Shown: positions 22,901 to 31,629, numbered from the stretch's first letter. The stretch: DNA of 64,000 nt from Pseudo-nitzschia pungens (GCA_037355855.1 CM074758.1:4561001-4625000); one strand, 5' to 3'. The notes: generated by a model not told the origin, from the letters alone. A program made the numbers and translations.

Positions 22901-23460
22901 GGGTGGGTTGGTGCAGGTTGGGTCGGTGCTGGGGATGGTAGTGTAGGACGATGAGTGCGTCGAAAAGCAATGAATGCATCGGAATCGTAGTTGGCGAAGT
23001 CCAGGGAGGCATCCGGGCTGATGGTAGCGTTAAGGTGGTTCATGTATGCAGCAAGCGTATTGAGACGGAAGGCATGGCTGCGGGAAATGGAGACATGTTT
23101 TCCGTTGTCTTGATACTGGAAACAGGAGATGAGTTCAGCAGAGAGGAACCGGAATTCTAGCCAGGTAGTACAGCCGCCGAAGCGAAGCGCGTCACAGATG
23201 ATATCTCCGTCTTCAGTATGTATGTTGAGGAAGTGCCGAAGGATGTGTGTGACATGAGGGTCAAACGAGGGAAAGAAGTCACCGTCGTCGGTGGATGCAT
23301 CATTCGCCTCGTTGGTGGTCGTGCTTGCGTGATCATCGGACATCGTGTTCGTGTTCGTGTTGAATCGGGTGCGAGCTGCAGTTTCAATAGATTGGAAGGT
23401 ACGGTAAGTGTCTGCGTTGGTGTTAGGGAATGGAGCTCGTTGTCTGGTTTGGTATGGCAT
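16918..23460 (-). CDS. gag-pol: Single-frame Gag-Pol polyprotein, copia (CoDi-like)
   Basis: A 2180-residue frame starts at ATG 23460 with no internal stop. Residues 1 to about 720 are Gag, with strong similarity to the 716-residue Gag at 35631-37781 (shared blocks KRSHDVTVF, SSMSPGHPARLLADN, ARFDDPIACQSVTHLL). Protease follows with MIDRGANGCIIGRDA, an Asp-Arg-Gly variant seen in diatom copia. Next come integrase (GGSKMAQLFFGR region, LCDSGKYQ, HQNKFERRYQ) and reverse transcriptase (WGTDIGNAYLEAL, ALYGLRSSGK, YVATYVDDLCVC). RNase H closes the frame (FYDANLMHDILSG, ATFGAEFVAA, DNCADILTKHW). Unlike the element at 3786-9739 there is no stop between gag and pol. Confidence 0.92.
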   Translation of the reverse strand: MPYQTRQRAPFPNTNADTYRTFQSIETAARTRFNTNTNTMSDDHASTTTNEANDASTDDGDFFPSFDPHVTHILRHFLNIHTEDGDIICDALRFGGCTTWLEFRFLSAELISCFQYQDNGKHVSISRSHAFRLNTLAAYMNHLNATISPDASLDFANYDSDAFIAFRRTHRPTLPSPAPTQPAPTHPMNVHDLNSRTQPTSSSRFVKTDEQLKYENWIKRSHDVTVFDVLKNDTRFETWLTGFRAQLAAYDFDVDQFLNPEWDTSTLDGYHHKLFQKQCTFFWVLILRVLKSDLSLSCVQTHTHTMDGRAAYFEYIKLRASTFTQEFDIAKQTQTLQSLNLASWKESTVKFLTHWFDQYDLLCKMTAPKSPMQYHMLRTLLLNACAYDAHLSDQFSKVPLPSTSDLSQGNDTVHILNLKTTLLAEATRLDSRATLTLPTSRSTIRANLHEAFSFLDASELTDDFMDDVQTYAAFRASQPRKPDPSTRLPDSFWKSLTPEGMTLWRKMNPVDKRKFIAVLNPTKFPDLHSFSTPTTKPVGRKAYATDLLTGPYTAPASLPASTTFSDPSAFDDIANDASDDVANDASDALVTQWIARQHGSTPTGSFQELSKRHATTRQSQSSKPSGHTQLPLASSMSPGHPARLLADNKPKPPTQLVARMADGSSSVVARFDDPIACQSVTHLLQQHTSPHNWSACQHHTYCCSQGRFSTPNLAMIDRGANGCIIGRDATLISVDVPKRFVHVTGINNHQMQNIPIATAGAYCHSNRGPVILIFHECAYTGKHDSIISSAQLEAHHLTVDDKSIKSGGKQIISTPDGFVFPLSIQHGLPYLRMRKFTPAEYASLPHVIMTSDQFWDPTLLDHEYLASDPSFVTLYPDTLTDLPHPDIDLQGNPRNLKHRHPDSSTQFHTTLLNSGSCVHFHEFVNVPDIDNDGPSVSASAAGSFWLHDADYFHSELLARCAFTALQSHLEPSADVVSSSDDTLHATNRPRISVATPHDFAALKPFFAWIPIDRIHATFQNSTQYGSMPNSPDGNLFKRYKAPQPAMNVRPFNDDVLSDAIYCDTPAIDGGSKMAQLFFGRLSHIIHVEPMKTTGEFLSCFQNFVRTLGRPLRLLCDSGKYQASNRVLDYLRLLWIRLWQSEPYYQHQNKFERRYQTFLRTVNRVMDRTGTPPHLWFHCMQYIAGLLNHISDPTLHDRQPIFVATGTLGDISAYTAFFWFEPVYFKVDDSPFGSPTERFGHFVGLADHVGNAMTFSIWVPDTNKIVPRSNVRTALDASTRNQRAGSFTDDAFLAWRQHLNSSHLPTASGDTPSCTASDPPPVSPASSSVYRASDTYAQIDGKWQIVPIKHNYGEMGDAPFHQVVYTKDKTGTPRLESDFGDPELAYLDTSVSPADPSLDYIPDTGPSKVVLLDHDGNPVCNQHGELQTIDAIPPDDLIGRSFLISNPDGTRTRTTVVSILDKLQTNPDLIKFKCNHDNDTVDDVIAYNDIMNHIHRDETQEDGPLWAFRRILGHQGPLTHRHPDYKGSLYNLWVEWENMERTFEPLNIMAADDPVTVAQYAKEHNLLQTRGWKRLRRIVKLAKRTKQLERLTKQAKLRSFNTSPKYQYGFQVPNNHEEAVQLDIQNGNTKWQDAIKLEMQQLHDYDTFIDNGLFEASNIPSGYQQIKVHMIFAVKHDGRHKARLVANGNLTDVPLDSVYAGVVSLRGLRMCLFAAELNSLDAWGTDIGNAYLEALTSEKVCIKAGPEFGPLKGHMLLIHKALYGLRSSGKCFGDLLAACLIEQGFERSKNEAEIFMRPGVNKHGEPVYEYVATYVDDLCVCMSDPNQFLEVLQAEPYNFKLKGSGPMQFHLGCGFTRDKHGILCMDPSKFISKLETSYQQMFGCAPKTRAQSPLEENDHPELDTSDFLDEEDTKKYQSMIGSLQWLVTIGRFDIQTAVMTMSSFRAQPRQGHLERAKRIYGYVTKFKGFKIRFRTQAPELPVSASDNKSHDWSLSVYGECKEELPTDAPTPLGKPVVLNHFYDANLMHDILSGKAVTGILHFANKTPIMWFSKKQSTVETATFGAEFVAARTCIEQIVDLRQSFRYMGIPVKDTSFGWGDNEKQVLSASFPYARLHKRHNILTYHYVRGMIARGFINLQHIVGKDNCADILTKHWSHNSVYSLIKPIFNYEGNTGDLFIQD

Positions 23461-24260
23461 AGAATATCCGAAATTCGATGATATAGGATCCAGTATCTGG
23501 AAATAGAATAAGATCCAAGAACAGGAAGTTTATATGCCTGGTGGGAATACAGGTGGTATTACAGCTGTATTCAGGAACTCAGTGAAGGTTAAATATTGCT
23601 GAACGCTCGAAGTCGTCGTTGTTGTTCGAAACGCCGTTGTCGTTGTCATTCGAAAACACCGTTGTCGTTCGAAAACACCGTTAGAACACCTTTGTTGTTC
23701 GAAAGCGCCTTTGTCGTTCGAAAGCACGGTTAAAACAGCAGTCGCTGAGCGTTTTATGGAGGGACGTAGTTGTTGTTATTCGAAAACGCCGTTGTTGTTG
23801 TTCGAGAAACGCCGTTGTTGTCGTTCGAAAAGCAACGTTCGTGTGGTGTGGATAAGTCCGAGGAGGTGTATCCGGCAAAGGACAGGGTATATTTGCTTGG
23901 TGGATGCAGAGGAAGATACAGCTGTATTCGGAGAATACAGATCTATCAGTGGGAGGTTATATGTTGTACTTGGGTCTCGTCGTCGTGACTGGAGGAATAA
24001 GTGCAGCAGCAGCAGAAGAATTTCGAAAAATTCTTTCTCCGTCAGTTCTTGGAGTTTCGAGACGCCGTTTGTACCGTTGTATCCAAAATAACAAGGAGAA
24101 TAATAATACCTGGAACGGCCTTGCGACAGGGGGCTTGGTGTTCCAGTGTAGGATTAAAACAACGTCGATTCTGTCTTTCGTCGTCGTCGTCGTTGTTCCT
24201 TGTTCCTTGTTGTTTCGTGTTACTGGTAGATCTCCAGCTTTGCAAGCTTAAAATAAGCTT
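23461..24260 (-). other. 5' leader of the autonomous copia element, with repeated TTCGAACGACAACG-type motif
   Basis: Between 23600 and 23840 the element strand repeats a 17-22 base unit with a CGTTTTCGAACGACAACG-like core about eight times. The same motif array occurs at 35330-35500 in the leader of the gag-only relative. Conservation in both, in non-coding RNA ahead of gag, suggests a packaging or dimerisation role. That is inference. Confidence 0.5.
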
Positions 24261-24273
24261 GCGACTGTTAATC
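24261..24273 (-). promoter_or_regulatory. Primer-binding site matching a tRNA-Asn(GUU) anticodon arm
   Basis: On the element strand GATTAACAGTCGC is the first internal sequence. Its complement, GCGACTGTTAATC, reads as anticodon stem GCGA, loop CTGTTAA (anticodon GTT) and the first two 3' stem bases TC. The same site is at 34880-34892. Priming by a 5' half-tRNA is known for Drosophila copia with initiator tRNA-Met. Confidence 0.55.
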
Positions 24274-24747
24274 TGTTAAAATGTAGCTGAAACAGGGTTT
24301 AAGCTGATAGATCCTAAGGCAAGCTTGGAGATATACAGCAGGAGCAGCAAACCGGTTGAGGTGCCGGTCTGTTCTATCGATAGTCTCGGATTCACCACTA
24401 CGACCGAACGAATCGATCAGATCTATTCTAACTACCTCTTCTGGGCTCAGTCAGTTAGATCTTAGGCTTGTAGTTCTACAGAGGCTGCTGGAGGAGCAGG
24501 ATGTAAGTATCAAGGTATTCAAATCAGAGTTAAACTAAAGATGTGAGGACAACAACCTTGTCGGGAGTTCGACGTTGCTGTCTTGTTAATTCTACTGAGA
24601 GGTTGCTGCTGCTGCTTGTTTTCTTGTACTGAGAACCCAGTAGAAAATTATTTATTTTCTTTTCGCGCAGTGTGTGAGCGTTCATATGTAATGTATGTAG
24701 GGTTAAGGGTTTGTCAAACGAAAACCGATTTTGGTTACAATTTAACA
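24274..24747 (-). repeat. 5' LTR of the autonomous copia element
   Basis: 474 bp, nearly identical to 16387-16860. It shares terminal sequence TGTTAAATTGTAACC ... CAGCTACATTTTAACA (element strand) with the LTRs at 34415 and 38176, which implies recognition by the same integrase. Confidence 0.92.
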
Positions 24748-25824
24748 CCGGCACCACCCGATCGGAACACCCAATCGTTGCGTATGAATTTTGAAACAAA
24801 TAAGATTAGTGAGTACTGAAAAGGTTGCTTGCTGATGCCTTACAGCACGAGAAGAGGACAGACATTCTTGCTGCATGTCTCTAAGCCCTCCTGTTGCTCT
24901 TGCCCTTCTTGGGCGACTTGCCCTTCTTGGGCGACTTGCCCTTCTTGGGCGACTTGGTCTTCTTGGGCGACTTGGTCGGAGCTTTGGTGGGAGCCTTATC
25001 GCCGCAAATGCCGCCGGTGCTTCCCAGGGTAGTGCAAGCGGTGGTCTTGATCCAGTCCATGTTGCTGCTGGTTCGGGCGTACACATTGGGGATGTTGGCC
25101 TGGGCGCATCCCTTTGCAAAGGAGACCACACCCACGTGGGTATCGATGTACGTTCCATCGCCCTGTGCTGTTCGCACCACAATGGGACCACCCGAGTCGC
25201 CCTGGCAGACATCCTTTCCACCTGCAGCGTACATGGTACAAATCATCATGTCAAAAATGACTCCGCTTCCCCAAATGGGGTCGTAAGCGTTGCTGCAATC
25301 GGTGTTGCTGATAATCGGCAGGGTTACTTCCAGGAGATAGTCCGGAGACTTCTGTTGAAAGTTTTGTTCATTGCCGGTGTTCGCCAGAGTACCACCCATT
25401 CCCATGGCCTGAATATTGGTCCCGTCGACAGGGTACGTAGCATTTTCGTTGAGCACTAGTTTGTAGACGGACTCATCGATGGTGACCGGTGAGTCCAGCT
25501 TTGCGAGGGCAAAATCGTATTCCATGGTGTCTTTGTTGTACTTGTCATCGTTCACCCATTGGGTGTAGGATCGGACCTCGGTCGTTGCCACCGAATTGTC
25601 TGGCGGGTCTTCCTCAAATTTCCAAGCACTGACATACGCGTAGCCCACACCATTCCGGGCGGTGGTGCAATCCATGCAGTGTGCCGCGGTGAGGACGACG
25701 TCGGGAGTGATGAGGGCACCACCGCAAAACTCATCCCAATTGTCACCTTTTTCATCGTCGTAGTTACATTGCAAGTGAACAAAATAAGGGTAGGTGCCGG
25801 CAGCGGCTGTTGTACCGCCCACGA

Positions 25825-26184
25825 TGTTTGGAGGGCTCGTAAAACCGTGTAGATTTGTACAGTACGAGGTTTGAGTTTCTTAACTGTTTAATTACATTGT
25901 TAAATCCTGAGTATTTCGATTACTGAGTGAATGGTCCATTCTGTTGTTTATTTGATTGTTTCCTCTCTTACATGCATTCTCGTGTTATTCACTTTATTCT
26001 CTTTATTGCTGATTCACTTAATTCTCTTTCTTTGGTGATGACTCATCGGTCTTTCTCTATTTTGCAATGTCTCTAGTCCCGGTCATCTTTATTCCCGGCC
26101 CATATTCAATCAAGAGTCTTGTTCAATAGTCTTAGGAAGCATATCATATGTGTATATCGTATGTCCGAGTATCACGTCCAAACA
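25825..26184 (-). repeat. 3' LTR of the gag-only element in the protease gene
   Basis: 360 bp, TGTTTGGAGGGCTCG to CACGTCCAAACA on the plus strand. It is repeated at 29356-29715. Confidence 0.92.
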
Positions 26185-27405
26185 CACTACCCTGCTTCAA
26201 AGACTTTTGAATCACACTTCCTTCTTTAACGTTTCGCCACCAATCCTTTGGGCCTCTTCAGTTTATTGTTACGTCGTTAAATAATGTTTCAGTTACTTTT
26301 CAGTTACCGTCCGTATTCATTTGTATCATTTGCGTCGTTACATCTTCACACTTCTTGTATTGCTTCCGTTGTTAAGTCTTCGCACGTTCTGTCTCAAGTA
26401 CGTTATGTCTCAAACAATTGCGTTCGCTCAATCCTTAAACTCTTCAACTCTTCATCATCATATTCATTCAATGCTCAAACTCTTTGTAAATCTCTTTTCA
26501 TTTGTAATCTTTCCTTCCTGTTGCCAGTCAAGTGATCTTCATCGCATTCATCACTCGAACACTCATTTCCTATCAATCGATTCAATAATCAATCCTCCAT
26601 TTCAATTGTTGTCTTTCTTACAATCAGATCCGTCCACGTCGCAATCAGTCAGTTGCGCTTCCGTACAATCAGATTGCTCCATGTTACGATTGATCCGTAC
26701 AATCAGATTGTTCCGTGTTACGATCGATCCATTGCCACACAATCAAATCGCTTTATTATCATCTTACGACCGATCCGTTCGATCGATCCGATAACTCTTC
26801 ATTCAACCGTTATTGTTGCTTTGCTTTCAATATTCATTCGTTTCCATCAGTTCCTTTCATTCTTTTGCTTCTATAAACGCCACTCGATCGATCTGTATCA
26901 ATCCGTCTCTGTAAACTCCACGCGATCGATCTGTATCGATCTATCGATCCGCTCTCCTTAAATCGTTCAATCGTCTGCCGTTGATTCGTCCGCATCAAGC
27001 TTGATTCCGTATCCTGCTTAATTCCTTCAGCGATTCCGTATCCTGCTTCTGTTAATTGTTTCTCTTTAACTCTTCTGTATCTGTAAGAGTCAATTCTTCC
27101 GTATTCCATTTTCGTTCTGCACTCGATCGATCTGTGTCAATCGGTTAATTTCTTTCTCCAATAATTATTCCGTAATCTCCGTGTACATTCCTTTCTCCAA
27201 TAATTATTCCGTAATCGTTAATTCCTTTAATGCTTCCATTGATCGGCTTGTTCCTCCGTTCCATTGATCGGCTTGTTCCTCCGTATCATTTAGCTGCTTG
27301 TTTTTTCGTATAATTTCTCTGCTCTGTAACTTGCTTCGTAGTTCCTCTTCGTTGCGTCACCATTCCATTTGCCATTGAATCATCAAATCACCTCACTACC
27401 CTGAT
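26185..27405 (-). other. Non-coding 3' region of the gag-only element
   Basis: About 1.2 kb, strongly pyrimidine-rich on the plus strand, so purine-rich in the element RNA. No pol remnant is recognised. The first 100 bases after gag match those after the sister gag at 62407; beyond that the copies diverge. Confidence 0.6.
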
Positions 27406-28503
27406 TCAAAGGTATTGGAAGGCGAGTGCAACGCCGGTGAGCTCTGTATCGAGCTCTTGCGCAAATTTATCAGTAAGTTTAGACGTCCAGTTTGCGGGAC
27501 GTTGATTCTTATTTCTTTCAATTTCCCAACATTGGATCGTGGCATGTGGACCATCACATACAGCACATAGTGGTTTCACCTTTGGATTGTCGCTTGCCCG
27601 GAGTGGACAGTTCTTTGCAATATGCCCCTTCTCCTGACACCAGTGGCAAATTGTATCTTTTAACCAGGCCATTGCTGAGTGCGCTTTCCTATTGCCGCCG
27701 TTGCTGCTGCTGCCGTTGCCACCATCCCCATCTTTAAATTTGCCGTTGCTATTGTCATTAACATTGTTGATATCTGCGCCAAGGAGGCTCATATCATTAG
27801 GTCTGGGCTGACGTCCCTTCAAAACAATCACTGAATGTAAGTTGGTCGCCGTCGTCTCCAGCTTCTCCCAGATTTCATATATTGGTGTATCCGCGTCTCG
27901 TAAGTCATTTAACCTGGTTGTCAATGAGATCACCAGGTACTGCGGAACTCCACTGAGTAGTGTTGCAAATAACTCATCTTCTGATGGTTTGATTGTCTTG
28001 TACTGGTATTTCTGCATCAGTCCAAACAATCGTTCAAAAATTTCCTTCGGGGGATCCAATGCCCCCATCTTAACTGCCTTTAGATCCTTATCCAGTTGAA
28101 TCCTATCAGCTGTATCAGTTCGCCTGTACAGCTTGAACAGCTCGTCAAAAATTCGATGGACTCGGCCTCTTGGCCACTTCCGGACTATTTCCGCATTTTC
28201 TTCTGTCGTCGCTCCTCTATCCATCTTGGATTTCTCAATAATGGCATATCCCGTATTGTTGTTGTTGAATGCCGTATACAGATCGTTCAAAGCTTTGGTG
28301 TGCTTCTTCAATGCCTTCCTCTGCGCCTTCTCCATGGATGCGTACACTGTTGCTTCACCGTCACTTGGTAGATCTGGGTGTGGCTGTGTGCTCACTAACT
28401 CTGGGTACTTGCTCATGCTTGCGTGAGCTAGGAATTGGCGGAACCATCCTTCAAAATCCACGTCTCCTGTGTTCGTCAGCAAGGGAATTTTGAGGTACCC
28501 CAT
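27406..28503 (-). CDS. gag: Gag with two zinc knuckles, gag-only family, copy 1
   Basis: About 365 residues, starting at ATG 28503 (the in-frame GTG at 28515 is less likely). The body is capsid-like (DVDFEGWFRQFLAHASMSKYP, then RVHRIFDELFKLYRRTD). Near residue 295 a classical CCHC knuckle reads CHWCQEKGHIAKNC (CX2CX4HX4C), and a second reads CAVCDGPHATIQC (CX2CX3HX4C). The frame has no defect and matches the protein at 61228-62406 at most positions. Preservation of Gag in two diverged copies, both without pol, argues that Gag is functional. Confidence 0.85.
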   Translation of the reverse strand: MGYLKIPLLTNTGDVDFEGWFRQFLAHASMSKYPELVSTQPHPDLPSDGEATVYASMEKAQRKALKKHTKALNDLYTAFNNNNTGYAIIEKSKMDRGATTEENAEIVRKWPRGRVHRIFDELFKLYRRTDTADRIQLDKDLKAVKMGALDPPKEIFERLFGLMQKYQYKTIKPSEDELFATLLSGVPQYLVISLTTRLNDLRDADTPIYEIWEKLETTATNLHSVIVLKGRQPRPNDMSLLGADINNVNDNSNGKFKDGDGGNGSSSNGGNRKAHSAMAWLKDTICHWCQEKGHIAKNCPLRASDNPKVKPLCAVCDGPHATIQCWEIERNKNQRPANWTSKLTDKFAQELDTELTGVALAFQYL

Positions 28504-28515
28504 ACTGGTTGTCAC

Positions 28516-29355
28516 TTTGCTCCGTTAAATATATCCTTGTCCTTCTTCCGTCGATCGTCCGATAATAAAGCGCGACGCCGACTCGTTTGCTTCTTCTTTC
28601 AATCGTATCCGTATCCGCGGATAGATCCTTTCTGTTGTTCGATCGTATTCGTTTCTGCGAATAGATCCCCGTGTTTGTTCTGTTTTCTTCTGCGATTGTT
28701 CGTCGAATCAAATCGCCTGCAAGACCAAATTCTTTCGTTGGTCCAATATCTTTCTTTCGTTGTTTGTCGTATTTTCTTATTCTTCTTCTTCCAATCGTGC
28801 TCGTCTCAGCGAGTCGATCCTGATCGTATTCGGCGCGTTTGCTCTCCAGAATAGATCCGTGGCTGATCAATGCCACCTGCAAGACTGGCTTTGTACCTCT
28901 TGGTCTGCTCCCTTAGTCCACTGCAATCTTATCCACTTGGATAGACCCAAATCGTATCCGTGCCACGTTCTATGCTCCGGATAGATCTGCTGACAATCAA
29001 ATCGTATTCGTCTTCAGCGAATAGATCCTTGTTATCGTTGTTGTTGTTCTTCAATCGTATTCGGCTCTTTCTTCTCCGAATAGATCCTTGTTATCGTTGT
29101 TGTTGTTCTTCAATCGTATTCGGCTCTTTCTTCTCCGAATAGGTCCTTGTGATTCGTTTATCACCTGCAAGACTGAGGTCCTTTCCCGTCAGTCCAATTC
29201 GTAATCGGAATTCAATATTCTTCTCTTCTGCAATCGTATCCGCGCTTCGTTGTTTCGTTGTTTCGCAGATAGATCATTCGACGTTCTTGCTCTCGCCTCG
29301 TGTACTGATCTCTCGTCTTTACAAAGCGCTCCTCGAGATAAAATTCTTCGAAGAA
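28516..29355 (-). ncRNA. Structured 5' leader of the gag-only element, copy 1
   Basis: On the element strand the leader contains repeated stem-loops of the form GATCTA + stem + loop + stem + TACGATT, as in copy 2 (60350-61130). On the plus strand they appear as CGTATCCG...CGGATAGATC and CGTATTCG...CGAATAGATC. A 58-base unit with one such hairpin is duplicated at about 29029-29145. The leader begins with the 12-nt palindrome TTCTTCGAAGAA at 29344-29355, next to the 5' LTR. Confidence 0.6.
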
Positions 29356-29715
29356 TGTTTGGAGGGCTCGTAAAACCGTGTAGATTTGTACAGTACGAGG
29401 TTTGAGTTTCTTAACTGTTTAATTACATTGTTAAATCCTGAGTATTTCGATTACTGAGTGAATGGTCCATTCTGTTGTTTATTTGATTGTTTCCTCTCTT
29501 ACATGCATTCTCGTGTTATTCACTTTATTCTCTTTATTGCTGATTCACTTAATTCTCTTTCTTTGGTGATGACTCATCGGTCTTTCTCTATTTTGCAATG
29601 TCTCTAGTCCCGGTCATCTTTATTCCCGGCCCATATTCAATCAAGAGTCTTGTTCAATAGTCTTAGGAAGCATATCATATGTGTATATCGTATGTCCGAG
29701 TATCACGTCCAAACA
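29356..29715 (-). repeat. 5' LTR of the gag-only element in the protease gene
   Basis: 360 bp, no difference seen from 25825-26184. CACGA follows at 29716-29720, after which the protease coding sequence resumes. Confidence 0.92.
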
Positions 29716-29808
29716 CACGATGGCGTGCTCGGGACCGGCGTACACGGGGGAGGCGAGTGCTGCCGCCGCCAGAAAGGCACGGACGAGAGAAGTTTTCATG
29801 TTCACCAT

Positions 29809-30737
29809 GGTCTCTGGAGTTGTCTTCAGGGTTTGTCTCGGGAGTTGTCTTCGAGGCAATCTTCGAGGTTGTCTGGTTTGACGTGAAGCAAGGTAAGGTT
29901 ATGCTATACAGGCCTACGGTACGGTACGAATGAACTGTTGCGGTAAGGATATACTTGTCTCAAAGGTGCTAAGATATCCAATTACGAAATAATAACCTTA
30001 CTTCGTACTTGTACTTGTTTCTAGATTTCTCTGGGTGTTCTTCCGATGGGAAACCTGGAGAAAGTGGAATTATGAGATGAGCTTTTTGTGCCTTTGGATG
30101 TGGATCGTTTTGCTCCTCACCACCGTACAGTATTGGAACCGTACAAGCACGTACAAATTACACCACAGGTAAACCTCACCCCATCGGTTTGGTGTCGGAA
30201 AGAATTCGTAATTTTCGGTTTGAAAGCACAGCAGAAGTGACGTTCGATCGCCTGTAGAAAGAAGGCGGGGCACTTCTCGATTCGGCCTCTACAGTACCGG
30301 TACGTAAGATTAGTATTCATACGATAAATGTTTCCTTTTACGAAAGTTCCTTTATTTTTCGTCATTGGACCACATTCTTTTTTTTGTTTCCGTTGATCGT
30401 TGTTGAGTAAAATATCTAGCCTAAAGATACGAAGTGGCGCATGTGCTCCATCTCTGGGATGATGAAAGGTGCGCGTAGGTCAGTCTCAAGCACGTTGAAT
30501 ATTGTCCGTTCATCTTTTTTCATTCATTTTTGTGACGAACAATTATTTTGAAATTGCACTGGGCGAAATTTACGGATACCGTACACGTAGTACCGTAGAC
30601 TACCGTAGTTCGGCTAAGGTTACCGGTATGAGGACATCGGAATTCGGAATCCACTTCCTCCACCTCAACCTGCCAATGAATTCATGCTTCTACACTACGT
30701 GTAAGGCTTAAGTAACCGAGACAAGACGGTAAAGTGA
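29809..30737. other. Upstream region of the protease gene, intergenic
   Basis: No gene is recognised. The first 200 bases upstream of the protease ATG would hold its promoter; no clear TATA box is seen. CGGTACGGTACG and TTACCGGTA-type motifs are scattered through it. Confidence 0.45.
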
Positions 30738-30836
30738 CTTACTACGGAATTCCTATCAGCTGTCCCCCGGCTTCCGTAGAAACGAGTAGTAGGGGATGTA
30801 GAACCAGGGGACAGCTGATAGGAATTTTGTAGTAAG
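30738..30836. repeat. Short hairpin with 30-bp arms
   Basis: CTTACTACGGAATTCCTATC...CTGTCCCC (30738-30767) is the reverse complement of 30807-30836 with two mismatches, around a 39-base loop. Pairing can be extended outward, imperfectly, through CGGTAA at 30728 and TTACCG at 30840. It has no coding content and resembles a fold-back or MITE-like element. Confidence 0.65.
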
Positions 30837-30871
30837 ATCTTACCGTAGTAACCGTCGAGTAGGACCGATTT

Positions 30872-31231
30872 CCCTTGCAATCATGCGCGCGAGATTTCTC
30901 AAAAGTGGTTCTCGCAAAATTCGAGCAGCTCGACACTAAGAAACACTAGTTAAATTTTTAGGTTACAAATCGCACCTCCCCTGATTTCAAATCGACCCCA
31001 CCTAAAAAAATAATCTGATTAAGCACTCTATGGGAATGTCCACTTTCAGATTACAGCTCAACCAATGCACCTCTGTAGACATCATAGAAGAATATTTTTT
31101 GTTTTCACGAAAGCAGGTTGTAATCAGGTCTGTAATCTGATCACACCGGGCGCGAGGAGCAACTCAGCAGTTATTTAACATAGTTTGTTTGCGAGAACCA
31201 CTTGAAACCTCGCTGCGTGATTGCAAGGAAG
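30872..31231. mobile_element. MITE-like element with about 45-bp imperfect terminal inverted repeats
   Basis: CCTTGCAATCATGCGCGCGA ... AAGTGGTTCTCGCAAA near 30870-30920 pairs with TTTGCGAGAACCACTT ... CGTGATTGCAAGG near 31190-31231. The inside is non-coding. The inner block ATCACACCGGGCGCGAGGAG ... CAGTTATTTAACATAG (31140-31185) recurs beside the palindrome at 31531-31567, so the two repeats belong to one family. Confidence 0.5.
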
Positions 31232-31352
31232 AAGGGAGCTACTTGACTGGTTACATCAAGAATAACTGTCAAGATTGCTCCCGCTGAACGAACAGTAACC
31301 CTCCTTTGGTCTCAGCCTCGTTGCACTCGGCTTTGACTTCAGGGGGATTGCA

Positions 31353-31534
31353 GTGTGAAATCTCCTGTAACCTGGGCGCTAGTTCCTGTGTAATCAGAAG
31401 TAATCACCCTCTGCCCTATAGAAAAACTATTGTGTGCGCAGTCGTTTGCGGGCACAATAGTTTTTCTATAGGGCAGAGGGTGATTACTTCTGATTACACA
31501 GGAACTAGCGCCCAGGTTACAGGAGATTTCACAC
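31353..31534. repeat. Near-perfect 182-bp palindrome
   Basis: The arms are about 80 bases each and appear identical (GTGTGAAATCTCCTGTAACC on the left, its exact complement on the right), around a loop of about 20 bases near 31437-31456 (TGCGCAGTCGTTTGCGGG). Translations of the two strands are almost the same over the region, which confirms the symmetry. It is probably a fold-back/MITE element. Confidence 0.8.
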
Positions 31535-31629
31535 CGCGTGCGAGCAACTCGACAGTTATTTAACATAGCTACTTTGGTTCCATTGTTTTGTTAGCAACCA
31601 GAATATCTTATATAACTGACCTGCTACAA

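Larger units (their letters stand above)
16387..24747 (-). mobile_element. Apparently intact autonomous Ty1/copia (CoDi-like) element
   Basis: The LTRs are 474 bp each (16387-16860 and 24274-24747), with only one difference noticed (GAGTGG versus GAGAGG). CCGGC flanks both ends (16382-16386 and 24748-24752). The minus-strand internal region has an 813-base leader, one uninterrupted 2180-codon Gag-Pol frame, and a 57-base 3' untranslated stretch ending in a GATGGGGAG polypurine tract. The primer-binding site GATTAACAGTCGC directly follows the 5' LTR. Everything needed for transposition appears present. Confidence 0.93.
25825..29715 (-). mobile_element. Gag-only LTR element inserted in the protease gene
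   Basis: The LTRs are 360 bp each (25825-26184 and 29356-29715), identical as far as read, with CACGA at 25820-25824 and 29716-29720. Inside are a structured leader of about 850 bases, one Gag frame (27406-28503) and about 1.2 kb of non-coding 3' sequence. No pol domain is present. The same family is seen at 59850-62626 on the other strand, where it also hits a coding exon. LTR identity dates the gene disruption as recent. Confidence 0.92.
24881..29808 (-). pseudogene. Secreted trypsin-like serine protease, disrupted by an LTR element
   Basis: The gene is in two parts. The first (29808 to 29716) encodes a signal peptide (MKTSLVRAFLAAAALASPVYA, preferred start at 29799 or 29808) and a short propeptide ending PEHA. 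The second (25824 to 24881) begins with the mature N-terminus IVGG and carries TAAHC (His), DFALAKL (Asp) and GDSGGP (Ser), so the S1 triad is complete. The inserted element (25825-29715) splits the ATC codon of IVGG. With one CACGA copy counted once, the frame is continuous. The mature protease is about 240 residues followed by a Lys-rich tail of KSPKKG repeats. Translation now runs from the signal peptide into the LTR and stops. Confidence 0.88.

Noticed and set aside
18424..22941. Many plus-strand frames of 80-270 codons across the autonomous copia element
   Set aside because: They are shadows of the 2180-codon minus-strand Gag-Pol, whose catalytic motifs are all in one frame.
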